A stretch of 64,000 nucleotides of DNA from Rhizobium sp. NXC24 (GCF_002944315.1 NZ_CP024311.1:1774501-1838500); one strand, 5' to 3'. Shown: positions 44,800 to 54,736, numbered from the stretch's first letter. Program-made: numbers and translations. Notes: a model not told the origin generated them from the sequence alone.

Positions 44800-45954
44800 T
44801 TATCGTTTGTGGCCAGTATCGAGATGGCGTTCCATGAAGCCTGAATAGCGCGACATGCTGAAGCAGAACAGCCAAAATATGAAACCGGCAAACACCAGTC
44901 CCGTAATCGGCGTCACGGCGCTTGCCCAGTTCGGGTCGGAAAAGTTCTGACGAACGATACCGAGCAGATCGAACATGCTGATGATCGACACCAGCGACGT
45001 GTCCTTGAACATGCCGATGTAGGTGTTGACGATCCCGGGTATCACCAGCTTGATCGCCTGCGGCAGAACAATCAAGCGCATCTTCTGCCAGTAGCCGAGA
45101 CCAAGCGAATCGGCACCTTCGAATTGGCCCTTCGGCACAGCCTGAAGACCGCCGCGGATAACTTCGGCGATGTAGGCCGAGGTAAACATCGAGACACCGA
45201 CCACGGCGCGCAGCAATTTGTCCACCGTCCAGCCCTGCGGAAGGAAGAGCGGCAGCATGACGCTGGCCATGAACAATACCGTGATCAGCGGAATGCCACG
45301 GATGATTTCGATGTAGAGCACTGACAGCATGCGGATGACGGGCATTTTCGAACGCCGTCCGAGTGCAAGCATAATGCCGAGCGGAAAGGAGACCACGATC
45401 GCGACAAAGGAAAGGACCAGCGTCACCATGAGGCCGCCCCATTTCTGCGTTTCCACGACCTCCAGGCCAAAGCCACCGTAAAGCAGGAAAAATGCGACGA
45501 TCGGCAGCACGATGAATGCCAGGATGGCATTCAATCCTTTTCTCGGCACCGACGGTATCAGCATCGGCACAAACAGGATGATGGTGATAATCGCAACGAG
45601 AGCCGGCCGCCAACGTTCTTCCGGCGGGTAAAGACCGACCATGAAGATGGTGAACTTCGCCCGGACGAACGCCCAGCAAGCGCCGCTCCAGCCATCCGGT
45701 TGTGTTCCGCCTTGCACGGTGGTCGCACAGAAGGTGCGATCGGCACCGCTCCAGGCGGCTTGGATGAACAGCCAGTTGACAATATGCGGAACGGCCCAAG
45801 CGAGGAAGGCTATCGCAAGGATGGTCAGAACCACGTCTTTCGGCGTCGCCAGCAGATTTTTTCTGAGCCAGTGAACGACGCCTTTTTCGCTCGATGGAGC
45901 CGGCAGTTGCGGAAGGATTGTTTTGCTTACAAAGCTTTGGCTTCCGTTGGACAT
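44800..45954 (-). CDS. aapM: AapM, amino-acid ABC transporter permease
   Basis: A 384-residue permease with several membrane helices and the HisM-type binding-protein-dependent transport signature, including the EAA loop ([19 protein letters not shown]). It forms the membrane channel of the general L-amino acid transporter together with AapQ. It lies 17 bases upstream of aapP and one base after aapQ. Confidence 0.95.
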   Translation of the reverse strand: MSNGSQSFVSKTILPQLPAPSSEKGVVHWLRKNLLATPKDVVLTILAIAFLAWAVPHIVNWLFIQAAWSGADRTFCATTVQGGTQPDGWSGACWAFVRAKFTIFMVGLYPPEERWRPALVAIITIILFVPMLIPSVPRKGLNAILAFIVLPIVAFFLLYGGFGLEVVETQKWGGLMVTLVLSFVAIVVSFPLGIMLALGRRSKMPVIRMLSVLYIEIIRGIPLITVLFMASVMLPLFLPQGWTVDKLLRAVVGVSMFTSAYIAEVIRGGLQAVPKGQFEGADSLGLGYWQKMRLIVLPQAIKLVIPGIVNTYIGMFKDTSLVSIISMFDLLGIVRQNFSDPNWASAVTPITGLVFAGFIFWLFCFSMSRYSGFMERHLDTGHKR

Positions 45955-45955
45955 C

Positions 45956-47146
45956 TTATCTCTCCACCAAAGCCATCTTGGCGTTGAACCAATTCATGAA
46001 CAGGGAGGTCGCTATGCTCAGCGCAAGGTAGATGACCATCCAGATCACAAAGACTTCGATCGCGCGGCCGGACTGGTTGAGAATGACGCCGCCGACGGCG
46101 ACCAGATCGGCATAGCCGATCGCAATCGCGAGCGAGGAGTTCTTCGTCAGGTTGAGATACTGGCTCGTCAACGGCGGAATGATGATGCGCATTGCCTGCG
46201 GAATGACGATGAGCCGGGTGATGGCTGGGGCGCGAAGCCCTAGCGCGCCGGCCGCTTCCGATTGCCCCTTGGCCACGGCGCGAATGCCGCCGCGAACGAT
46301 TTCGGCGATGTAGGAGGCGGTGTAGAAGGAAAGCGCGAGGAACAGCGAGATGAATTCCGGCCCAATGACAGAGCCGCCGGTCAGATTGAACTTGCCAGCG
46401 ACCGGATAGTCAAAGGACAGCGGCATGCCGGCTGCGAAGAAGGTCAGGAGCGGCAAGGCGATGAATATGGCCACAGACACCCAGATGGTGTGAAACTGTT
46501 GACCGGTCGCCGCCTGGCGCTTGTGCGCCCAGCGGGCCATGAAGAATATGGCCACGATGGCGACCACAATCGCGATGCCGACAGCCCACATGCCGCTTGC
46601 GAAAATCGGGCTCGGAAAGGCAAGGCCGCGATTGCTGAGATAGCTGGAGAACGGCAGATGCACGGCCTCACGCGCCTGCGGCAGCAGCACCAGAACGCCG
46701 CTATACCAGAAGAAGATGACGAGCAGCGGCGGGATATTGCGGAACAGCTCGACATAGGCCTGGCAAAGCTTCGCGATCAGCCAGTTGTGCGAAAGCCGGC
46801 CGATGCCGACGATGAAGCCGATGATTGTCGCCGCAATGATACCTGATACTGCGATGAGAACGGTATTGAGCAGGCCGACGATGAGCGCTTGGATGTTGGT
46901 GGAATCGCTCGAAAATGGAATCAGCGCTTGGCCGAGATTGAAACCGGCGCGTCCGCCGAGAAAAGCAAATCCAAAAGGCTGGTTCGACGCACGCAGATTT
47001 TCGACGGTGTTGTGAATAATGAATCCGACGAGCGCCAACAGAATGATGACGGTAAGAACCTGGTAAACCAGACCTCGGACTTTGGGATTATTGATCGCTG
47101 ATCCGGACGAGCGTTCGCCTTCGGGCGAATTTATTGTAATTGCCAT
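45956..47146 (-). CDS. aapQ: AapQ, amino-acid ABC transporter permease
   Basis: A 396-residue permease with about eight hydrophobic segments. The EAA loop [20 protein letters not shown] is typical of the HisQM family. With AapM it makes the heterodimeric channel for amino acids. It follows aapJ after a 93-base gap with a stem-loop, and its stop lies one base before the aapM start. Confidence 0.95.
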   Translation of the reverse strand: MAITINSPEGERSSGSAINNPKVRGLVYQVLTVIILLALVGFIIHNTVENLRASNQPFGFAFLGGRAGFNLGQALIPFSSDSTNIQALIVGLLNTVLIAVSGIIAATIIGFIVGIGRLSHNWLIAKLCQAYVELFRNIPPLLVIFFWYSGVLVLLPQAREAVHLPFSSYLSNRGLAFPSPIFASGMWAVGIAIVVAIVAIFFMARWAHKRQAATGQQFHTIWVSVAIFIALPLLTFFAAGMPLSFDYPVAGKFNLTGGSVIGPEFISLFLALSFYTASYIAEIVRGGIRAVAKGQSEAAGALGLRAPAITRLIVIPQAMRIIIPPLTSQYLNLTKNSSLAIAIGYADLVAVGGVILNQSGRAIEVFVIWMVIYLALSIATSLFMNWFNAKMALVER

Positions 47147-47195
47147 GCAGACTTTTTCCCCTCTATGCCCGTTTCGGGCTTGTTTTCTTAAGGGA

Positions 47196-47219
47196 GGAAA
47201 GGCGGCGAGCCGCCTTTCC
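47196..47219 (-). other. Stem-loop between aapJ and aapQ
   Basis: GGAAAGGCGG and CCGCCTTTCC form a ten-pair perfect stem with a four-base loop. No T-run long enough for strict termination follows on the minus strand. Such hairpins after binding-protein genes usually keep that mRNA more abundant than the downstream permease mRNA. Confidence 0.75.
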
Positions 47220-47239
47220 CAATGTCATACGATCACGGT

Positions 47240-48265
47240 TCAGCGAATCGGCGGTGCGTACTGAATGCCGCCCTTGTTCCAGAGGGCGTTCAGGCCACGC
47301 TGAATCTTCAGCGGGCTGCCGGCGCCGATGTTGCGGTCGAAGACTTCGCCATAGTTGCCGACGCCCTTGATGACGTTGTAGGCCCAGTCGTTGGTCAGGC
47401 CGAGGTCGGTGCCGATGGTCGAGCCCTGCTCGACGCCGAGGAAGCGCTTGATATCCGGATTGGCCGAACTCTTCATCTCGTCGACGTTCTTCTGCGTAAT
47501 GCCGAATTCCTCGGCATTGATCAGAGCATAAGCGGTCCAGCTTACGATATCGAACCACTGGTCGTCGCCCTGGCGAACGGCCGGTCCAAGCGGCTCCTTG
47601 GAAATGATTTCCGGCAGAACGACGTTGTCGTCAGGGTTCTTCAGGGTCAGGCGCAGGGCATAGAGGCCGGACTGGTCGGTGGTGTAAACGTCGCAACGGC
47701 CGGAGTCGTAAGCGGCGTTGACTTCTTCGAGCTTGTCGAAGACCACCGGATTGTACTGAAGATTGTTGGTCTTGAAGTAGTCGGCGAGGTTGAGCTCGGT
47801 CGTCGTACCGGATTGAACGCAAACGGCCGCGCCGGAGAGTTCCAGAGCCGACTTCACGTTAAGTTCCTTACGAACCATGAAGCCCTGGCCGTCATAGTAG
47901 GTAACCGGACGGAAGTTGAGGCCGAGCGCGGTATCGCGGTTGATCGTCCAGGTGGTGTTGCGAGAAAGCAGGTCGATTTCACCGGACTGCAGTGCAGTGA
48001 AGCGGTCTTTCGCGCTAAGAGGGGTGTATTTTACCTTGGTTACGTCGCCAAAGACAGCCGCAGCGACGGCCTTGCAAAGATCGACGTCGAAACCGGCATA
48101 GTTGCCAGAGGCATCGGGCTGCGAGAAGCCAAGAAGGGCGCTATTCACGCCGCATTGAACAAAGCCCTTGGCCTTCACATCGCTGAGCGTCGAAGCCGAC
48201 GCGCCAGAAGCGGTGTATGCCAAGGCTGCCGCTCCGAGGAATACGGACAGAGCAATCTTTTTCAT
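47240..48265 (-). CDS. aapJ: AapJ, amino-acid-binding periplasmic protein
   Basis: AapJ is the broad-specificity solute-binding protein of the Aap system. The 341-residue precursor begins MKKIALSVFLGAAALAYTAS with a Sec signal peptide cleaved near GASA-STL, then SDVKAKGFVQCGVNSALLGF, the family's binding-domain opening. I chose ATG 48265; the frame is open to 48340, but that adds 25 residues that do not fit a signal peptide. It is the first gene of aapJQMP. Confidence 0.97.
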   Translation of the reverse strand: MKKIALSVFLGAAALAYTASGASASTLSDVKAKGFVQCGVNSALLGFSQPDASGNYAGFDVDLCKAVAAAVFGDVTKVKYTPLSAKDRFTALQSGEIDLLSRNTTWTINRDTALGLNFRPVTYYDGQGFMVRKELNVKSALELSGAAVCVQSGTTTELNLADYFKTNNLQYNPVVFDKLEEVNAAYDSGRCDVYTTDQSGLYALRLTLKNPDDNVVLPEIISKEPLGPAVRQGDDQWFDIVSWTAYALINAEEFGITQKNVDEMKSSANPDIKRFLGVEQGSTIGTDLGLTNDWAYNVIKGVGNYGEVFDRNIGAGSPLKIQRGLNALWNKGGIQYAPPIR

Positions 48266-48635
48266 CTTTCCCAACCTTTGTCTATTATAGTTAAAGCGTA
48301 TCGCTCCCGAAGCAGGCTCTCGGAGAACCGTGTTCCTCACTCTCCCGGTGCGAGTGGTTCTATCACAGTCGCAAATGCATTTCCGGTCAAGACGCCGCCT
48401 AAATTATTGAGAAATAATTCGGAGTTTTCATCTGTTTCGGCTCGAAAGCGAGCGGTTGGCTTCTATTTGGGCAGCATTTTGCCAAAAAACTGCGCGGAAA
48501 TGACGTATTTATTCCGCCATTCCGGTATTTTAGCTAATACCTAATATTAGGATTCGCTGGATCGCTCGGGGTTGACCCCGCCGGGCTTGGCAGCCACTAA
48601 TCGAAGTCCCCACAGCGCCAAAGGCATACCCAGAC
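48266..48635. other. Divergent promoter region of aapJ and metC
   Basis: This 370-base gap separates the minus-strand aap operon from metC. The last 110 bases before metC are AT-rich and hold GGTATTTTAGCTAATACC (inverted GGTATT/AATACC, 48524-48541) and the perfect palindrome CCTAATATTAGG (48540-48551). I see no gene in it. Nitrogen-control sites for aap are expected from knowledge of rhizobia but none was clear. Confidence 0.55.
48524..48551. promoter_or_regulatory. Overlapping palindromes upstream of metC
   Basis: GGTATT-N6-AATACC and CCTAATATTAGG overlap by two bases about 85-110 bases before the metC start. Together they could be an operator for a dimeric repressor; no regulator is identified. 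Confidence 0.4.
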
Positions 48636-49826
48636 ATGAAAGACAAAGACACATTGCTGCAAAACGCCGGCATCAACACGCGTTTGTCCCACATCGGCAA
48701 TTCGCCCTCCGATTTCCATGGTTTCGTCAATCCGCCGGTCGTGCATGCCTCGACGGTACTGTTTCCGAATGCGCGAACCATGGAGACGCGCGATCAGAAA
48801 TATACCTATGGCACGCGCGGCACGCCGACGACCGATGCGCTTTGCGACGCTATCGATGCGCTGGAGGGATCAGCGGGAACGATCCTGGTGCCCTCCGGGC
48901 TTGCGGCGATCACCGTGCCTTTCCTTGGCTTTCTCTCCGCAGGCGACCACGCCCTGATCGTCGATTCGGTTTATGGGCCGACGCGTATCTTCTGCGATAC
49001 CATGCTGAAGCGTCTCGGCGTCGAGGTCCAATATTACGACCCGTTGGTCGGCGCCGGCATCGAGCAACTGATCAAGCCGAACACCAGGCTGGTGCACACC
49101 GAAGCGCCGGGCTCCAATACCTTTGAAATGCAGGATATTCCCGCGATCTCGGCCGTCGCTCATCGCCATGGCTGCGTCGTCACCATGGACAATACCTGGG
49201 CAACGCCCCTTTATTTCAAGCCGCTGGATCATGGGGTCGATATCTCCATTCATGCGGCAACGAAATATCCGGCTGGGCACTCCGATATTCTGCTGGGAAC
49301 GGTATCCGCCAATGCGGCCCATTGGGACCAGTTGAGGGAAGCCAATATCCAGCTCGGCATCTGCGGCGCGCCGGACGATGCCTATCAAGTGCTGCGGGGC
49401 CTGCGCACCATGGGCGTGCGCCTGGAACGGCATCAGGAAAGCGCGCTCGCCATAGCGCAGTGGCTCGAGAGCCGCGAGGACATCGCGCGCGTGCTGCATC
49501 CGGCATTGCCAAGCTTCCCAAGTCATGAACTTTGGAAGCGCGACTTCAAGGGATCGAGCGGCATCTTCTCCTTTGTGTTGGCCGTCGACCGTCCGGAGAA
49601 ATTCAGGGCCAAGGCGCACGCCTTCCTCGACGCGCTGCGGATTTTCGGTCTGGGTTATTCCTGGGGCGGCTTCGAGAGCCTCGCACTGCACGTCAATCTC
49701 AACGACCGGCGCATTAGCAAGGCGCCGCCGGAAGGGCCGGTCCTGCGCCTGCAGATCGGTCTTGAGGATGTCGCCGATATCAAGGCCGATATCGAAAAGG
49801 GTCTCGCTGCAGCGAAAGAGGCCTGA
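48636..49826 (+). CDS. metC: Cystathionine beta-lyase
   Basis: A 396-residue PLP enzyme of the Cys/Met metabolism family that cleaves cystathionine to homocysteine, pyruvate and ammonia. The PLP lysine lies in IHAATKYPAGHSDILLG, with Asp in VVTMDNTWATPLYF and the Tyr-containing QKYTYGTRGTPT segment near residue 50. Overall the sequence fits MetC rather than MetB or MetZ. It ends one base before the convergent monooxygenase gene's stop. Confidence 0.9.
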   Translation: MKDKDTLLQNAGINTRLSHIGNSPSDFHGFVNPPVVHASTVLFPNARTMETRDQKYTYGTRGTPTTDALCDAIDALEGSAGTILVPSGLAAITVPFLGFLSAGDHALIVDSVYGPTRIFCDTMLKRLGVEVQYYDPLVGAGIEQLIKPNTRLVHTEAPGSNTFEMQDIPAISAVAHRHGCVVTMDNTWATPLYFKPLDHGVDISIHAATKYPAGHSDILLGTVSANAAHWDQLREANIQLGICGAPDDAYQVLRGLRTMGVRLERHQESALAIAQWLESREDIARVLHPALPSFPSHELWKRDFKGSSGIFSFVLAVDRPEKFRAKAHAFLDALRIFGLGYSWGGFESLALHVNLNDRRISKAPPEGPVLRLQIGLEDVADIKADIEKGLAAAKEA

Positions 49827-50990
49827 TCAGCCGATAGCGCGATAGCCGTAGATCCAATCCAGGTCCGCCGCGAGACTTTGCGGCGGACGCATGGAGAGAA
49901 CAAAATCACGGGCTAGTCGCACCGGTCCGCGAGCATGATAGGCAAATTGGTTGAAGGCGGCGCGCTGGCGCAGGCGCGCAATGCGCGGCATACGGTGCTT
50001 TTCGAAAAGATCGAGCGCTTCGGCGAGGGGGCGTGAGGCCACCATGCCGGCAAGTTCGAAGGCATCCTCGATTGCCATGGCGGCACCTTGGGCCGCAAAG
50101 GGCATCATCGCATGCGCCGCATCGCCGATTAATATGACATCCTTGCCATTGTGCCAGCGGCCGACGCTCGCTTCGTAGAGCGGCCAAAAGGTGGCTTGCT
50201 CCTGGCGTTCGAGCATTGCCGTGATGGCATCGTTCCAGCCTGAGAAGCGCTGCAGAAGATGCTCGCGTTGCGCCTTGGTGCCGGCGGCGCTCCAATCATG
50301 GCCCGAAGTGCTTCCGGAGATGTTCGCCACGATATTGAAGGCGGCATGTTCCTTGATCGGATAGCAGACGAGGTGTGCCGAAGGACCGAGAAACGCCGTC
50401 ACGCTCGATCTGTCGAGTACGCTTGGGGCGGATGCCTCGGGGATGATGAAACGCCAGGCGATATTACCGGAGAAATGCGGCGAAGGGCCACCGGGCACCA
50501 ATGCGCGCGTCTTCGACCAGACGCCATCGGCACCGACGATCAGATCCACGTCCATGCCACCGATCTCGTTCAATCCGTTTTCGTCTATCCTATCGATATC
50601 GTGGCCGAGATGCAGCGTGCAAAGCGGATTGGCTGTCACCGCATCGAGAAGCGCCTTTTGCAGCGTCGCGCGATGAACGGCGCCATAGGGAGAGCCCCAG
50701 CGCTTCCTGGCGAAGGTGCCGCAGGGTACGGATGCGATCAGCCGCAAGGATGAGCCGGAGACCAGCCGCACTTCCGTCGGTTCCAGCCAGACAGGCTGGA
50801 GAGTATCGAGCACGCCGAGCGTGTCGAGGATGCGGGATGCATTGGGAGAAATTTGCAGGCCGGCGCCGACCTCGGTCAGTGCTTCGGCCTGTTCGAAAAT
50901 AGCGGCACGAATGCCGTGCCTCGCCAGCGCCAGCGCCGCGGTAAGGCCGGCTATTCCGGCACCGATGATCGCGGCGGTCTTGATCGGCAT
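49827..50990 (-). CDS. FAD-dependent monooxygenase (salicylate hydroxylase-like)
   Basis: A 387-residue class A flavin monooxygenase. The FAD motif AAIIGAGIAGLTAALALARH is at the N-terminus, the DG motif DLIVGADGVWSKTR lies near residue 153 and the GD motif VILIGDAAHAMMPFAAQGA near residue 285. Such enzymes hydroxylate aromatic acids; the substrate here cannot be told. It is tail-to-tail with metC with no gap between stops. Confidence 0.85.
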   Translation of the reverse strand: MPIKTAAIIGAGIAGLTAALALARHGIRAAIFEQAEALTEVGAGLQISPNASRILDTLGVLDTLQPVWLEPTEVRLVSGSSLRLIASVPCGTFARKRWGSPYGAVHRATLQKALLDAVTANPLCTLHLGHDIDRIDENGLNEIGGMDVDLIVGADGVWSKTRALVPGGPSPHFSGNIAWRFIIPEASAPSVLDRSSVTAFLGPSAHLVCYPIKEHAAFNIVANISGSTSGHDWSAAGTKAQREHLLQRFSGWNDAITAMLERQEQATFWPLYEASVGRWHNGKDVILIGDAAHAMMPFAAQGAAMAIEDAFELAGMVASRPLAEALDLFEKHRMPRIARLRQRAAFNQFAYHARGPVRLARDFVLSMRPPQSLAADLDWIYGYRAIG

Positions 50991-51019
50991 TCAGCTATGT
51001 CCGATCCGCTCTCGGGATA

Positions 51020-51265
51020 TCAAGCGGCCTTGAAGTGGAAGACGCAGCCGGCCGGATTGGTTTCGTCCGCTTTCAGCGACGGATTGTAGCGATAGAGCGT
51101 CGAGCAGTAGGAGCAGACCTTCTCGCTTTCATCGCCCATGTCGATGAAGATATGCGGATGGTCGTAGGGGACCGAGGCGCCGGTGCACATGAATTCCTTC
51201 ACGCCGATCTCGATAACGCGGTGTCCGCCGTCGTTCTGGAAGTGGGGAATATTGTGGCCGGCCAT
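51020..51265 (-). CDS. NDUFS6-like zinc-finger protein
   Basis: An 81-residue zf-CHCC protein, related to the 13-kDa subunit (NDUFS6) of complex I. The zinc ligands are visible as Cys27, His36 or His38, Cys51 and Cys54 (CSYC). The C-terminal NPAGCVFHFKAA segment is also typical. I use ATG 51265 (MAGHNIPHF). It lies 29 bases downstream of the monooxygenase's start, on the same strand. Association with complex I in bacteria is inferred from the family. Confidence 0.88.
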   Translation of the reverse strand: MAGHNIPHFQNDGGHRVIEIGVKEFMCTGASVPYDHPHIFIDMGDESEKVCSYCSTLYRYNPSLKADETNPAGCVFHFKAA

Positions 51266-51464
51266 GATGATCTCCGAATGCGTCTTGCCTAGATGGCATG
51301 AATGTTGCGCCAGACTTGATTGCCCCTCTTTATAATCCTTCTCGCCGATTGTGTAGTGCGAAAGTCCGGCTCGGCGCACAGATTTTCGCAAGCGCGGGGT
51401 TCACCTGATATTGTCGATAAAATAAGGTCCGCAGCAAAGAGACGATGTTCACGAAGATCTTGCC

Positions 51465-52247
51465 ATGAATTTGAATAGTCCTGCCTTTTCCTATTTCACC
51501 AATGACGGGCTCAAGCTGGCCTATTTCGACGAGGGCGATCCGAATGGCGCGCCGGTCTTGTTGATTCATGGTTTTGCCTCGACCGCGATTGCCAATTGGG
51601 TCAATCCGGGCTGGCTGAAATCGCTGGGCGAGGCTGGTTACCGCGTCATCGCCATCGACAACAGGGGCCACGGCTTGAGCGACAAAGCCTATGATGCCGA
51701 GGCCTATCGTCCTTGGGTCATGGCGGAAGACGCGGTTGCGCTGCTCGATCATCTCGGCATCCCGCAGGCCCATATCATGGGATATTCCATGGGCGCGCGC
51801 ATCTCGGCTTTCCTGGCGATGGCCCATCCCGATCGTGTCCGCTCGCTCGTATTCGGCGGGTTGGGCATCGGCATGATCGATGGTGTCGGTGATTGGGATC
51901 CGATCGCCGATGCGCTATTGGCGCCATCGGTTGACGATGTCACGCATCTGCGCGGCCGCATGTTCCGCGCCTTCGCCGATCAGAACAAGAGCGACCGTGA
52001 GGCGCTTGCCGCCTGTATCAGAGGCTCGCGTGATCTGGTCGCCAAGGAAGATGCGGCAAAGATTAAGGCGCCGACCCTAATCGGCGTCGGCACCAAAGAT
52101 GACATTGCCGGTTCGCCGCAGGAACTCGCGGCGCTGATGCCGCATGCCGAGGCGCTGGATATCCCGAACCGGGACCACATGCTCGCCGTCGGCGACAAGG
52201 TATTCAAACAGGCTGTCCTGGAATTCTACCAACGCCTGGCGAATTGA
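51465..52247 (+). CDS. Alpha/beta hydrolase
   Basis: A 260-residue alpha/beta-hydrolase. The oxyanion loop HGFASTAIANW follows the first strands, the nucleophile elbow is GYSMGARIS (Ser near residue 108), the acid is probably Asp in GTKDDIAGS and the His is in NRDHMLAVGD. The substrate is unknown. It stands alone between the NDUFS6-like gene and the crotonase gene, converging with the latter by ten bases. Confidence 0.88.
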   Translation: MNLNSPAFSYFTNDGLKLAYFDEGDPNGAPVLLIHGFASTAIANWVNPGWLKSLGEAGYRVIAIDNRGHGLSDKAYDAEAYRPWVMAEDAVALLDHLGIPQAHIMGYSMGARISAFLAMAHPDRVRSLVFGGLGIGMIDGVGDWDPIADALLAPSVDDVTHLRGRMFRAFADQNKSDREALAACIRGSRDLVAKEDAAKIKAPTLIGVGTKDDIAGSPQELAALMPHAEALDIPNRDHMLAVGDKVFKQAVLEFYQRLAN

Positions 52248-52256
52248 TGGATTAAG

Positions 52257-53057
52257 TCACTTCCCGGTGAAATGCGGTTTTCGCCGCGCGGCAAAGGCTG
52301 CGCGGCCCTCGGCATAGTCGGCGCTGTCGAAGGTCTCGGCACCGATCACCTCCGCCTCGCGCAGCAGGTCGCTATCCTGTTCGAGCACGGCACGAACCGC
52401 GAGCTTCGAGGCATGCAGTGCGATCGGCGCATTGGCGGCAATCGCGCGGGCGAGAGCCGAAACTTCGCCGTCGAATGCGTCGACTGCGATCTCTTCCAAC
52501 AGAAAGCCGGCCGCGACCATCTTGCCGGCCGACATCGGTGCGCCGGTGAAAAGCGTGACCTTGGCCATCTGCGGTCCGAGCGCGTTGACGATGTCTTGCA
52601 CCGCGTCCGCAGGGTAGGCGATGCCGAGGCGCACGGCTGGCACCGAGAAACGCGCGCCTTCCTCGGCGACACGCAGATCGCAGGCGGCGGCAATGCCAAA
52701 GCCGCCGCCGTAACAGATGCCGCGGATCGCCGCGATCGTCGGTACTCGGCAATGGCGGATCGCGGTGAAGGCGGCGCTGTTCAGCGCCTCGTAGGCGACA
52801 GCAGTTTCGGCATCCTTGCGCAGGCTGTCGAATTCGCTGATATCGGCGCCGGTCGAAAAATCCTGCGCCGCGCCGCGGATGACGATCACATGCGCATGTG
52901 CCTTGTCGGTCAAAAGGCGAATGGCCTGGGGTATGGCGCGCCACATCGCCGCAGTGAGGGCGTTCTTGCGGTCGGGATTATCGATGGTGAGAGTGCCAAT
53001 GGCGTCGCTGCACGTAGCGCGCAGGAAACCGCCAGCAAAATCATGCTCAAAACTCAT
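52257..53057 (-). CDS. Crotonase-family protein (enoyl-CoA hydratase-like)
   Basis: A 266-residue crotonase-fold protein with the oxyanion-hole sequences DFSTGADISEF and IRGICYGGGFGIAAACDLRV. At the first catalytic Glu position of enoyl-CoA hydratases the sequence is FSVPAVRLG, with Ala where Glu is normal, so hydratase activity is doubtful and another crotonase reaction is possible. I start at ATG 53057 (MSFEHDF); ATG 53072 adds five residues and cannot be excluded. It is divergent from cysE. Confidence 0.8.
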   Translation of the reverse strand: MSFEHDFAGGFLRATCSDAIGTLTIDNPDRKNALTAAMWRAIPQAIRLLTDKAHAHVIVIRGAAQDFSTGADISEFDSLRKDAETAVAYEALNSAAFTAIRHCRVPTIAAIRGICYGGGFGIAAACDLRVAEEGARFSVPAVRLGIAYPADAVQDIVNALGPQMAKVTLFTGAPMSAGKMVAAGFLLEEIAVDAFDGEVSALARAIAANAPIALHASKLAVRAVLEQDSDLLREAEVIGAETFDSADYAEGRAAFAARRKPHFTGK

Positions 53058-53133
53058 GCGCGCCGAACCCATTTATGTTGCCGGAGTTTTACTCTATATA
53101 ATGTTTCACCGACAGGAAATCAGGAGACCGTCA

Positions 53134-53991
53134 ATGGTCGCAGCAACGGACATTCGCCAGGTTGAAGGCGTGGGGCCGGTAAAGGTCGTCGATCCCATCT
53201 GGGGCAGCGTGCGCGAGGAAGCACGCGCGGCCGCCGAGCGGGATCCGCTTCTGGCCGCCTTCCTCTATTCCACGATCATCAATCACCGGTCGCTTGAAGA
53301 ATGCGTCATCTATCGCATCTGCGAACGTCTCGACCATCCGGACATGCAGGGCATCCTGCTGCGCCAGACCTTTGAGGAAATGCTGGCCGATTGGCCGGAA
53401 TGGGGCTCGATCCTGCGCGTCGATATTCAGGCCGTCTACGACCGCGATCCGGCTTGCCTGCGCTTCATGGAGCCGGTCCTCTATTTCAAGGGCTTCCACG
53501 CCCTGCAGACGCATCGTCTGGCCCATTGGCTGCTCAATCGCGGTCGCCGGGATTTTGCGCTCTATCTGCAGAGCCGCTCCTCCAGCGTTTTCCAGACCGA
53601 TATCAACCCGGCTGCGCGCATCGGCAAGGGCATCTTCCTTGATCATGCGACCGGCCTGGTGGTCGGCGAAACGGCCGTTATCGGCGATAACGTCTCGATC
53701 CTGCACGGCGTCACTCTCGGTGGCACCGGCAAGGAAGGCAGCGACCGTCATCCGAAGATCGCTCATGGAGTGCTGATCGGCGCCGGCGCCAAGATCCTCG
53801 GCAATATCCAGATCGGCCATTGCTCACGCATCGCTGCCGGCTCGGTGGTGCTGAAGGAAGTGCCGCCGAAGACGACGGTGGCCGGCGTGCCGGCCAAGGT
53901 GGTCGGTGAAGCCGGCTGTTCGGAGCCATCCCGCTCTATGGATCAACTCCTAGCCGAGCAGGTCGACCAAATCATGGGTGCCGGAATCTAA
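53134..53991 (+). CDS. cysE: Serine acetyltransferase
   Basis: CysE makes O-acetylserine, the carbon skeleton for cysteine. The 285-residue protein has the helical N-terminal domain and, from about residue 160, the left-handed beta-helix hexapeptides. The catalytic region includes GIFLDHATGLVVGETAVIGD and LHGVTLGGTGK. ATG 53134 is preceded by CAGGAGACC. It is divergent from the crotonase gene, with a 76-base gap. Confidence 0.96.
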   Translation: MVAATDIRQVEGVGPVKVVDPIWGSVREEARAAAERDPLLAAFLYSTIINHRSLEECVIYRICERLDHPDMQGILLRQTFEEMLADWPEWGSILRVDIQAVYDRDPACLRFMEPVLYFKGFHALQTHRLAHWLLNRGRRDFALYLQSRSSSVFQTDINPAARIGKGIFLDHATGLVVGETAVIGDNVSILHGVTLGGTGKEGSDRHPKIAHGVLIGAGAKILGNIQIGHCSRIAAGSVVLKEVPPKTTVAGVPAKVVGEAGCSEPSRSMDQLLAEQVDQIMGAGI

Positions 53992-54119
53992 CGGAAATCC
54001 CACCTGAATGTCAGGGTTTTGCGCTGCCGGCAAAGGCTGAAGGCGCGCTTCCGGTCTTTACACCGCCGCTTTTCCTATGCAAGAAGCGGCCAAGCTGAGA
54101 ATCCTCACGGAGATGAATT

Positions 54120-54323
54120 GTGAAGCCTGACGAAATCAAGAAGCTCGACACCTACTTCAAACGCACGTTCAATCCGCAGATGGTGGTCAAAGCCCGCCCG
54201 CGCAAGAACGATTCCGCAGAAGTCTATCTTGGCGAAGAGTTCTTGGGCGTTGTCTACATCGACGACGAAGACGGCGACCGTTCCTACAATTTTTCCATGG
54301 CCATCCTGGACGTCGATCTCTAA
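54120..54323 (+). CDS. DUF3126 family protein
   Basis: A 67-residue protein (MKPDEIKKLDTYFKRTFNPQ...) with the DUF3126 core KARPRKNDSAEVYLGEEFLG and DEDGDRSYNFSMAILDVDL. The function is unknown; the family is common in Rhizobiales. The GTG start follows CGGAGATGA. A strong terminator is 70 bases downstream. Confidence 0.88.
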   Translation: MKPDEIKKLDTYFKRTFNPQMVVKARPRKNDSAEVYLGEEFLGVVYIDDEDGDRSYNFSMAILDVDL

Positions 54324-54736
54324 TCGACAGCGTGGCCGTTTGGCGCGCTCGACCTCTGGTCGATCCCGCGGTTTCCAACAAAGCTGGTATCAGAGAACCG
54401 CATTTCACTGAAATGCGGTTCTTTTTTTGAAAAAAACCCTGCAGTAGGCTAAACGCTACTCATTTGCGATCGAATTTAGTCGATTGCCTGCCGAAATTCT
54501 TTTTTTCATCGAAATCGAATATTTCTGCCTAAGCCTTAAGTTGTAGCTCGTTTGATATATATTAGCAAAAACAGAAGGATGCCTTCCACGCGCTCCTACG
54601 GTCATTGCTTTGTCATTGGAAATGCAATCTTGAGTCGATATTGCGCCGCACAAGACTACTTGACTATTTGTGCGTCGCATTTAGATTTTTTCCCGTAACC
54701 CGGCCGTCGGCCAAACCAACAAAGGGACGGAGAAGT
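54324..54736. other. Gap between DUF3126 and the phasin gene
   Basis: This 413-base stretch begins with the DUF3126 terminator. The middle (about 54425-54600) is AT-rich and contains TTTGATATATATTAGC; the end has TTGACT about 75 bases before the phasin start, a possible -35 element with a weak -10. No gene is seen. Confidence 0.55.
54394..54428 (+). terminator. Terminator after the DUF3126 gene
   Basis: AGAACCGCATTTC pairs with GAAATGCGGTTCT around a three-base loop and is followed by seven Ts. Confidence 0.93.

Noticed and set aside
44783..45799. Upstream extension of the aapP frame
   Set aside because: The first 339 residues of this open frame run through aapM in another frame and match nothing; AapP begins at ATG 44782.
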